From the NCBI GenBank assembly GCA_013397695.1, contig VYZI01000113.1, positions 287,829 through 351,828 of the forward strand: a stretch of 64,000 bases of DNA, written 5' to 3'. Below, in pieces: positions 53,953 through 64,000 of this stretch. Positions within the stretch are counted from its first letter, which is position 1. Each line of letters starts with the position of its first letter. Both the position numbers and the translations under genes were made by a program. Under the pieces are notes generated by a model. That model saw only the letters and a program-made list of their open reading frames with translations. It ran no database searches and was not told the origin of the DNA. This stretch comes from Centropus unirufus. Taxonomy: Eukaryota; Chordata; Aves; Cuculiformes; Centropidae.

Positions 53953-54087
53953 CAAATGCTAGTGAGGTCCACATTAGCAATGTGCGCTATGAAGATACAG
54001 GAGCATATACTTGTATTGCAAAGAATGAAGCAGGGGTAGATGAAGACATTTCTTCTCTATTTGTGGAAGATTCTGCTCGAAAGACCC
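53953..54087 (+). CDS. FSTL5: FSTL5 exon: second half of Ig-like domain 2
   Basis: This 135-base exon completes the second Ig-like domain. The translation includes EVHISNVRYEDTGAYTC, the classic D-x-G-x-Y-x-C motif with the second cysteine, then IAKNEAGVDEDISSLFVED and SARKT. Its first residues are ANAS. NAS is a potential N-glycosylation sequon, where human FSTL5 has NGS as I recall. It starts in phase 1 after cctcttctttcag and ends in phase 1 before gtaagt. The base before the donor is C rather than the usual G, which fits the Thr-Leu junction known in the family. The exon for the following C-terminal region was not found in the remaining 9.9 kb. Confidence 0.96.
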
Positions 54088-57000
54088 GTAAGTATTGTGA
54101 AGAGTATAAAAATACACATAGCTCTCACTTAAATCAATCTGAAAAACTATGAAAGATTAAATAAATTAAAATAAGAATGCATAGATAACTGATTAAACAA
54201 AATAAAACTGAAGTAATGGTATCCAAAAGTCACTGAATGCAGTGTGCAATCTGTATAGAATGAAATACAAATTAATTCTGTGAATTAACATTTTTCACAT
54301 TACTGTTCAAATTTGCACAGTTTTCTCATCATAATTTTGTTGCACGGGCAGGGAATATGCAGGGGGGAAAGAATTGGATGCATAAATAAGGCGAATCAGT
54401 AGTTCTGATGTTGACGGGAATATAGGAGGAAATCCTTCTCTAGTTTTTCTTCTTGTGTGCTCTTGAGATATATCAAGAGTCAACCTTGACCCTTGTCATT
54501 ACAGGACTTGATCTCACCTGCTGAAGCGTCTAGTAGGTCCAGATCAGTTCCAGCCTGTATTGTGCCTGGATAACTGGTTCTCCAGAATTGTGGAGCAACA
54601 GTAGCCATGTTTACTTGCTAAATTGGGAATTCAGTGTGACAAAGAAATCTCTTCCACTACCAAAAAGTAGCTTTCTTTATCCTCTGTTGAATGATAGGAG
54701 GCTTAAAAATACTACTTATCTATTATTAGTCTGTTTGATACTTTTCATTTCCCTTTCTTTCCTCTGATCAGAAAAAATATTCTTGAATTTACACTTCACC
54801 CATTTATTTCTGCTTTCTTGTTTTTTTCTTTTAAATCTATTACTACATATTCATTAGAATTTATCTAGTAGAATGATAGTTATTTTACTAGTGAGGCTGA
54901 TTGTGTTAAGTCATTCCTGTTTCTCTAGATGGTTATTCAACAGTGATGAATACTCAACAGAAGGTATAACTGACAGAATAAGTAGCAATGCAAGTCTGCC
55001 TGACAATCCTGTCTTAAGATGCTGAGTTCAGTTACCTATACGTTTATTAAGCCTTAAATGTTCCAGATATAATCTACGATACAGGCAATTTTTATAATCC
55101 AAATGTTAATATCTTTATTTAGCTGCTTTTAGTAATCCTAATTGTTACTGTCATTTCAAAAGTCTTAATTTTTTTTAAAGTGTCATGAAAATGACTGCTC
55201 AGACATTTCTGAAAAGGAAGCTGAGGATAAATAAGTTGTTTGATTATGTTGAATTTCTAGTAATCTGGTGATATAAAGTAGCTCAGTCATCTCCATTTGC
55301 CTGTTGCAGTGTGTGAAAAATGTGAATGTTGCCAAATTGCAAAACCCTAACAAAGTGGTTTGTTCATGCTTGGTTGAGACTTGCTTGGCCTTACAACTTA
55401 ACATTTGTATGAATTGTCCAGATTTCAAGTGGTTTAGATGCATAATCATAGGGTCCACTGAAGACCTGGTCTGCCGTCATTATGCAGGAATAGGCACAGC
55501 TATGGAAAATACGGGTTTCAGGTGTCACAATGTGAAGCAATTTCAGATCAGCTAACTTGCCAGGATTTTTAAAATCATGTGCTATGCAATTACCACAACT
55601 TACAAGAAATGCTTTAAAGCCTAGTAGTAGTAAGTTGAGTAAGATTACTATTGATGTCATGAAAGATGTAAATGAAGGAAGACAGAACATAAACCAACGT
55701 TTTTCTAAGCTACTTCATCCAAAAGATGCAGTCTCTTTGCTTCCTATAAAAGCAATTTGCTCTGCAAGTTCTATGGTGTATGTTGCATGGAAGCATTTTA
55801 CCATTGTGTTTCTTGGTGTCCAAACATCGTTTCCTAAAAATTGGTGGATGTGTAGATAAATATATAGCTTTCAGGTGCATAATAACTTCATTCAAATATA
55901 GGCGCAATAGATATTTACATGTGATACTTTCTCTGATACTCTGATAAGCATCCCTTGACTCAAAGCACCATTTCTGTGCATTCAGAAGGCACATACTAAT
56001 AAAAAAAGCAATTGCTATCAATATCATTGTAACAATTATATGAATAAACTGCCTTCACAGGTAAAAGAAATGGTAGATAATGGTCACATAAATGCTTCTG
56101 TTTAAAAAATGTCCCTTTACAGGAAGGAGTTGTTAGCCACATAAAACTGAAATTAAGAGTAAGGCCACTCTATTAATTTTTTCTGCTTGTTTATATATTT
56201 CTTCCAAAATGATGGTTTATGCAGCAAATTAGGAATTATTAGGGAAGAAAATTGCACAGGTAGTTAGGCAGGTAAAATCCCCTGGATGGGTCAGTGAGTA
56301 GGCTTTTGTTTCTCCACCCAAAATTCTAAACACGATGCTACTACTGCTTTAAATTAAAACCTGCTGATTAGGTCACAGGTTACATTCTGAATATCTCTAG
56401 TGATGTAAATGTGATTTCATATGATCTGATATAGACTCTACCTGTTCTAGATGAGATTTTCATAAATAATTTTTCTTTTATCCAACTTTAAGAGAATAAA
56501 GAATATATGTTTATTCATTTAATCTTTCACTTTCTTCATTTTTGGTGTACTCCTTTCTGGAAATCTTGGGATATTGATTTGAAGAAAAGTAGAACAGATT
56601 CTCACTAGCATGTCAGTTAATCTGAGTTTTTCTACTTTTTAAATGCCACACAAGTTAAAAATTGAGCAAAACTTAATAACAGCATTTCAGAACATTGAGT
56701 TGATTGGTTATTGAGAGTGTAGTGAGAACTTTTATGGAAAAGCTCTAAAATATAAACTACAATTGCACTGCATTGAGAATGACAGTAATTTGATAAGCTA
56801 CATGATGAATACATAACATAGATCAATTTTTACCAGTGTATGTATTTTATTTCCTAAAAATTTTAACAGTCAAAGGAAATGTACACGTACATATTTATCT
56901 AACCCGTTGTTTATTGTATGTGAAAGATTTTGGGTTTTAATGCTACTTTGTATGGTAATCTAAATTGTTGGTACTAATCTATGGAATCACACTTTCAACT

Positions 57001-59074
57001 CACTTTAAATTTGTTTAATGCAGAAAAAATCAGTACAGATTTGTACTGTACAGTACAGTGTTTTGAGAAAAAAAATAAAATAGTGGAAAGGGCATGGGTA
57101 ACTCATTCCTTTGGGGATGGTTAGTGTAAATAATTTCTGAAAGAAAATCTTATATTTTCTGGCACTTCTGCCTGAATTTTAACAGTGCTTATATGAATGA
57201 ATAATTATTAAATAATTATTAAATAATAAGAGAAGCATTCCTTCGCCTGTGTGCCTAAAAATGTTATCAGATTGCTAGGATTTTGAAATTCACAGAATTG
57301 ATGATACATATATCTGCATTATAAACACAAAAGAAATAAAGTGAATGGCAAACCTAAACTGATTTGAGGGAACTTTAATGCTAATAGCAAAACAAAAATA
57401 TATAATGCAGAGTGTGACATAGGGGTGTTAGATATATTTTAGAGTTTCCAGTTTCAGAAATTTGGGTTCCAGTTCTGAAGAAATGTCACCATACTTTAGT
57501 GATAATGATTCAGCATCAAGATGGTAATTTGAGATGGAAGTGAATGGAAAATACTGTGAAAGTACTTTTACCTTTAGATCTGCTCAGTAGACGCGAGAAC
57601 AGAACACTAACCATCGTTCTGTCACACATAAATTAAGTTTTAAAAAACGGATCACAGTCTATCAGTGCGTATCAGTGTATCAGCATTTCACAATATGCAC
57701 TAAAAAATTCTGAAAATATGTTTTCATTTTGGCAGTGTCTCAGGTGAGAAGAATAAAATCATTTTCTTTAAAATACCTTAATTTCAGCATGTTTTTTGCC
57801 AGTTAACTTATTCCTTAACTGAAATTTTATATATATCAAATTGTCAAATTGTAAATGGAAATTTTTAGTTTGTATTACCCACTAGTGATGAATGTCTGGT
57901 GCTGTCTATGATCAGATTCTGTTAATTCTTCTGATGTCAGCCTTTTAGATTGAAGTGTTCCATAACTGCTCTCTGTCTAAAGCAACAGGTTTGGTTTTGC
58001 TTTTCATTTATAATGTTTCTGCTAATACAATATGGCCATTCCTGAAACAGATGTAAGGAAGAACACATTACTTTACTCATGTTAAAAATAGTGTGGTCAT
58101 TTTTCTGAAAGCTTTTTACACCACAATCGGGGATTTAGTATTGGTGGTTTATGCTGCAAGATAGTCACCAGGCCTACTATTATCGCTAGAACATACTGCA
58201 ATGAAAATAATTTCTCCAGTGTTTGACATGGTAAAAATCTCCAAGCAATGTAGTGAGTGTACATGTAGCAGAAGTTTGGTAGAATTCCAAAGATGCTATT
58301 CGCACTCAGTCAACCCAGCCTTTATTGCTACCAGGACAGAGTAGATTCTCAGTGTAACTGCCTTTTCTTTGCTCCATGGGATGAAAGTGAGAATAACATT
58401 TTTCTTGTGCTCTTGGGTCTTCTTGACTCCTTCAATGGTCCTTCTTGTAACGCCCAAGAGAAAGTAGGTAAGAGGGAAGAAGACTGAGTAAAATTGAAGA
58501 AATGAAAGAGAACTGTGGAGAGGTACAATGGAAGAGACCAAAAATTTGAGGAAGAAGGGAAGAACACAGGCAGAAAGAAGATGTGTAAGTGAAGGACACT
58601 TGGAGACTGAAGGAAAAAGAATGAGAGGACAAGGGATAGCTTAACTAGGACAAGTGATCTCTTAAAACCTGCATAATAATCATATGCAAGATGTGGAGTT
58701 GCATCCAGGTGGACCTAGTCACTTTCATACCTTGTCATAAAATTTCTGCGATCACACAGAGACAGTGTATGTCTTATACTACTGCTCCTTTTTAATCCAT
58801 GTGGAGGGAGAATGACATTGCTTCTGTACCAATTCAAACAAATAAGGGAGATATCTGAGAAGACTTAACTTTCTTTTGTTCAAATCAGTGGAACATTTTA
58901 TTACTTGATTTTTTAAATAAGCCAGCATATTAGAATATAAATTGATATTAAAGGAAAATCTGGAAACATGAAAGAAGTCAAAAGAAGGTTTGTAGGTAGA
59001 GTCTATCGGGTGAGATAATTTTGATAGCATTTCTTCATCTAGTTATTCATATATAATTTTTACAGTCTCTGAGA

Positions 59075-59425
59075 GAAAGTAGGCATTTCTCTGGTCTAAC
59101 TGCCTACATGCAATTTTTCTTATTAAAGTCTCAGAAATTCTTCTTCAGGTTTTGAAGTATTCTGTTACTGTATCAGATTTGAAGAAGGGCTGATGTGTGT
59201 GAAAACCTGTCTGCTTTTTTCCAACAATACCAGTTGCAATCCAACTGTGAAGAGCCTGACCGTCTTCCTCAGAATCTCTGTGTAGGTGTTGGAAGGTTAC
59301 TATTAGGTGCCCTCAAAGCCTTCTCCTCTCCAGGCTGAACAAGCCCACTTCTCTCATTAATTTTCTTCCTGGTGTGCATACATTTTATAATGTGGTCTTT
59401 GTTCTCCCTTCTTCCCAGTAGAACC
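59075..59425 (-). mobile_element. Eroded antisense CR1 LINE
   Basis: The strongest part is at 59.28-59.38 kb: attaggtgccctcaaagcct, then tctccaggctgaacaagccc and acttctctcat, the reverse complement of the CR1 ORF2 segment that reads as E-L-G-L-F-x-L-E. Before it, tgaagagcctgaccgtcttc and caggttttgaagtattctg fit the reversed 3' region in the right order. Many indels make it an old copy, and the outer limits are approximate. Confidence 0.8.
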
Positions 59426-62400
59426 CTTGCCTGAGGATTTTTAGATTTTGTAATCTCTGGTGGAAAAGTTACATTTTATTCTAAGAAAATTTGGCCTTAA
59501 ACAGGATGTGAATGTTTCATTAAAATGCTCTACTCTGACTGGAAACTACTTAGGATCGTTATGACATTTTATACAAATGTAAACCATTTTTTGTGTGTGT
59601 ATCTACTAGATATTAATCTTTTCAGTACTAATTAACAGCTTAGATTCATAAAAATAACAAAAATTCTAACTACCTCTATGTTTCTTGTGCCTTCTTTAGT
59701 GGCTTATATGCCTTTTCAGAACATGCATTTTAAAGTATCATGACTTTGATAGTCAACAGGAGCCATGCAGCACATACAGTGAATATGTCTGTTAATTCTA
59801 GTCCTACAACAGTAGCATCTATAATATTTGTGAATGCAAGAACTGTACTATTTTAATTCAGTAGAGACTGGAAAATCTTCATGGTTTGAATTCCATTTTC
59901 CCTCAAGTTTGCAGTTAAAGGCATCAAGAGTGAGATAGCTGGATAAACCCAGCAGAAACTGATAAAAAGCTCTGGAGATTAAAAACCTGGTCTAAATCTC
60001 ATTGAAGGCAGCAGTCTTCCCTGATGTCATGCTCCTCTAATAATGCCCGGGAGAACATGGTTGTGTTGGAAGGAGTCTCTGGCATAATCACATTTGTAGT
60101 AGAAATGGCAGTTTAAAACCTGGTTGTAATTTTGTTCCAATGCATTTTGAGTTCTAAGAACAGCTGTTTCTTAGATTCATAGGTTTAAGCATGATGGAAG
60201 CATTTCATCTAACTCTTATCTATATTCTCCATTTCATAAGACATTAAATAACATCTTGTTCTGTGTGAATACATATCTAATGCTTTGCCTGAAGTGTATC
60301 CTTCCAGAAATTCAGCTACTTAAGTTAGACACAAAAAAAATCCCTTATTTCTGTTAGTATTTTGCTTTACTAATTAATAAACTTCACTATTGTAGAATCA
60401 TGCTCAGTTACCATACAAATTCACTTTTTCTTTCGGTTTCCTCCTTTGATTCTAATTTTCTTTGCAAGAAATTGATCTCTTAGAATTCTTCATGCTATGA
60501 ATATACAATTCTTCAATACTACTTTCCCTCCCATACACTAACAGAAGTTTCTCATAAGACAGTAACTGTATGACTCAAAGGGTCTTTTTGCCTTGAGACG
60601 TGAAATAGGTTTGGGTACATTTTTCTTTAAAAATGGGAACTCCTCATTGCAGAAGCAAATGCATTATTTGTTTCTTTAATGTTCTGGAGAGGCGAAGATA
60701 TATTTGGCAATATTTTACTTCCACATCCACTGATCCCACATCACTTTTTCTCACTAGCATAAGTACTGCGAGTTTATCTTTATAGGTTTATCTACTGCCT
60801 GCCCTATATCCTATCAAGCTTCACTTCCCAAATCTTGCTTCTTCCTACCTGTCTCAGTCCCATGTGTCTAAATTTGAATTTAGCTATATCAAAGCACAAT
60901 TTATTTTAGAGATCTACTTGACAAGGCAATTCAAACAACTTCTTAAGGCTGTTCTTTATCATAACAGTTAATCCACAGACTTCTTAGGAAATTACTTTAT
61001 GTTTGTTTACATATTATTGAAAATGATTAAGACAAGACCCACTACCCATTGCTCTGGGCATATCCCACCATTCTTCTTCACTTTTTAGTAATGATTTGAC
61101 AATGGAAATTACTTCTTCAGTTTTATTAGTTTGGTAGTTTTTAATTCAATTTTAATTCAATTAACATGTGCTTTACTACTATTATGTAGCTCTAATATTT
61201 AATCACAGTATTCTGTGGTAACAAATGAGTTGTTTAGCAAAATTCTGAGTTAAATCTATCTGAATTGTTCATTACCAAACCTCTAGTTGCATCAAAGAAT
61301 ACAATCAGGTTAGTTTGAGAAGACCTGGTTTCCATCAGAACATATATAAAACACAGTTTCGTTTGCCATTGATTAATATAACTTCCTAAGTACTCCTCTA
61401 AATTTTTCAGACATTCGTGTGCTCATTGGGGTGACTACCATCAAGATAGGAAGATATCCAGTAGTACTAGAAAGGCATTTTGAAGACCAGTTTGGCAGTA
61501 CCTGATGATATTTTAATATTTAGTAGACTTTAATCTTAGTCATTAATCACAGAGTCTTGTGTTAAACAGTTTACCCACTATGACATCACCATATATTGTA
61601 AAGCAACTACTACAGATCCGTTTACCTGGACACACAAAATAGAATAAAAATTATCTGCCTCTTGCACCGTGTCTCTGGCTAAATTTAAAAAATAATATAC
61701 CAGTTCCATGCCGTTAACTAGACGTATTTCTAACTGTGCCTTTTTACATGTCATAGTCCTATCTCCTAACAAGATATTATGTGAGCTGAATGCTACCAAC
61801 TTGACAGGTTTATGGCTGTCATACAAAACTAGGCATCTAGAACTTTTAACAAGATGAAAAGCCTTTTGACTGTGATTTATGGCCTAAATTCTCTCTGAAA
61901 GGCTTTATGAAACTTTAATAGAATCTTCCTGTCACTTCTTGTACAGAATGGTACCTATTTACTTAATTTTCTCATATAATTTATGATGGTATTTTATTTT
62001 ATGGCAGAGCTAAGCAAGTTTATACTTGTTGACAGCACTGTACGTGAAGACTTTATTTCAAACTTCCAAACACAGGCTAGAAATTCAGCTCAAGAACCAT
62101 TTTGTCTTCCAACTAGTGTAGACTGGATTAAATTAACGTGTTATGAGAAAGGACTTCAGCATCATTCAATATAAAGATTTATTGAAAATAAAGGATGATA
62201 AGCTAACATAACCATGTTTTACCAAAAGCAAAGTATTGAAGGTGACTTTTAACTAATAAATAATAGATATTGGGCTATTACATTAACTTAACCTGAAATG
62301 AAATTTAAGTTCATGTCACATAAGGACAGGATAGCATTTTGATAGAATTTGTTTTGACATAAATACTTTCAAAGTAGTTGAAGCAAACTATAGATAACAG

Positions 62401-62567
62401 GGGGAAAAAGGTGTTTGCTTTGAAAACCAATTAAGATTTATTTATATTTGTATGTAAACAAAACAAATCTGAATTTCTTATAAAATGTAAAGTATATACG
62501 AGCATAACTGTTTTCATTCTGCTGATAGTGGAAGCTGGGCAAATAATAAATCTCCTAGTGCAACAAG

Positions 62568-63137
62568 CAAAAAAAGTGTGGCCAACAGGACCAGGGAAGT
62601 AATTGTGCCATTGTACTCAGTACTGGTGAGGGTGCACCTTGAATACTGTGTTTAGTTTTGGGACTCTTACTACAAGAAGGACATTGAGGGAATGGAGTGT
62701 GTGCAGAGAAGGGCAACGAAGCTGGTGACGGGGCTGGAGAGCAAGCTTTGTGAGAGACATCTGAGTGAACTAGGGTTTTTTAGCCTAGTGAAAAGGAGGC
62801 TGAAGGGAGACCTCATCACTGTCTGCAACTGCCTGAAAGAAGGTAGGGTCAAGGTGGGTGTTGGTCTCTTCTCCCAAATGATTGGTGATAAGATAAGAGG
62901 AAATGACATCAAGTTCTGCCAGGGGAGATTCAGATTAGATGTAAGGAAAAATTTCTTTACTGAGAAGGTTATCAGACACTGGAACAGGCTGCCCAGGGAG
63001 GTAGTTGAGCCACCATACCTGGAGGCATTTAAAAGATGTGTAATTCAAGCGCTTAGGGATATGGCTTAGTAATGGACAGGTACAGTTGGACTCATTGATC
63101 TCAAACATCTTTTCCAGTCAAAAGGTTCTATTATTAC
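62568..63137 (+). mobile_element. CR1 LINE 3' end with a long open ORF2 tail
   Basis: The copy begins at agtgtggccaacaggaccag and runs to the 3' tail (tttggactcattgatct-like segment and tcttttccag). From 62692 to 63069 it stays open for 125 codons, the C-terminal end of CR1 ORF2. Visible motifs include VQRRATKLVTGLES, RRLKGDLITVCNCL, CQGRFRLDVRKNFFTEKVI, RHWNRLPREVVEPP and a final LRDMA before the stop. It is the best preserved CR1 in the window and shares its tail with the copies near 1.6 and 18 kb. The endonuclease and RT are missing, so it cannot move itself. Confidence 0.95.
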
Positions 63138-64000
63138 TTTTGGCATCTTACTGCCCCAATCTTGTTTTTCTCTGTATATATAGTATGGTGCACTGATTAC
63201 GGATAATGTGAACATCTAATTATATTTCCAAAAGGAAGAAGAAGAGTTATTTTTGATTTCCAAACTCAATGAATGTCAATCTTACAAGTGTATACATATA
63301 CACTTTATTTTCACCTGTTAGGATATAAATGCTTTGAAAAAGAAAAGCAAAGAGTAAAAAGACTGTACTTGACATACTTGGAAGTTTGACATTGGCTGTT
63401 GAGATAGAAAACTGACTGTAATGACATGTATTACCAACGTGGTAACAAGGAGAGCGAAAAAGAATTTATTTGGAAAGTGATATAGTATTACTATCTATCT
63501 CATTCATTTAGCCACTTATAATCAAAGTCTGGGTCTGAGCACAAAAGCATAGAATAGCTTTGTAAGAACCATGGAGAGTGATATTTTTATGGAGCTGTTG
63601 TGTGCTTTTCAAAAAAGGAACCTATTCAGCACAGTCTTTCTCAACTAAACATGGATTCTCCCCTGTTCTGCGCAGGTGGGGTTCTGGGAAGAGGGAAGAG
63701 AGAGACATGGTGCAAGGTTCTTTTTGTATGTCAATATGAAAGTCCTTACAGCTAATAGTGAAATAAAATTCCATCTTTAATAAGACAGAATACAAAGAGG
63801 AGTATAGACAGCAATAGATAGCAAGTAAATCTTATGTTCTTTCACCTGCTGGGTACCCCATGTTCCTGTGGCATCAGATGAACTCTGGATGGATTTTCCC
63901 GTGGCATGCTGCACAGAACCTGTCCATGGTGGAGAGGTTCCTTCTCCCTCCCATACAGGGGTGGCTTTTAAACCCATATATCTTCTGACAAGTTGCAATG

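Larger units (their letters stand above)
54088..64000 (+). other. FSTL5: FSTL5 downstream intron (partial)
   Basis: This stretch is inferred to be intron because it begins with a canonical gtaagt donor and the coding frame is left in phase 1. The next expected FSTL5 residues (a region rich in Trp, Phe and Tyr after ARKTL) were not found. It holds an eroded antisense CR1 at about 59.1-59.4 kb and a well-preserved sense CR1 at 62.57-63.14 kb. Between 55.18 and 56.03 kb open frames crowd both strands without a recognisable product. The last 350 bases look less AT-rich than the surroundings but match nothing I know. Confidence 0.75.

Noticed and set aside
54088..64000. Searched for the next FSTL5 exon after the ARKT junction
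   Set aside because: No acceptor followed by the expected Trp/Phe/Tyr-rich coding stretch was seen, so the exon is most likely beyond the window.
63650..64000. Less AT-rich end of the window considered as an exon or LTR
   Set aside because: No coding match to FSTL5, no clear splice pair and no recognised LTR order were seen, and the window ends before it can be judged.

Overview
This window looks like bird (avian) nuclear DNA. It is AT-rich, with long introns, several CR1 LINE fragments of different ages, and an old endogenous retroviral LTR of a kind I associate with birds. It contains no operons, rRNA, tRNA or CRISPR arrays that I can see. Nearly all of it is intron of one gene.

The gene is FSTL5 (follistatin-like 5) on the + strand. 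Four short exons, at about 28.73, 45.64, 52.09 and 53.95 kb, join in frame. They encode about 195 residues: the two tandem immunoglobulin-like domains of this secreted SPARC/follistatin-family glycoprotein. Ig1 is split over the first two exons and Ig2 over the last two. Both domains are bounded by phase-1 introns. The earlier exons (signal peptide, Kazal domain, EF-hands) and the later exons (C-terminal half) were not found and should lie outside the window.

Layout: 1-28.73 kb is upstream intron with at least five CR1 pieces, several short tandem repeats, and a near-perfect 148-bp palindrome that runs straight into a 49-N assembly gap at 22.58 kb. 28.90-45.64 kb is a 16.7-kb intron with an internally deleted CR1, an old ERVL-like LTR at about 31-31.7 kb, and a one-N scar flanked by a duplicated 17-mer at 44.05 kb. 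45.76-52.09 kb is an intron with two CR1 copies in opposite orientations. 52.25-53.95 kb is a short intron with nothing recognisable. 54.09-64.0 kb is downstream intron with an old antisense CR1 and a well-preserved sense CR1 carrying an open 125-codon end of ORF2.

I found no convincing new biological system. The observations most worth checking are the palindrome at the gap, the symmetrical phase-1 Ig modules, the internally deleted CR1 copies, and several intronic blocks that known repeats do not explain. All family names come from recognition by eye and memory; no search was run.
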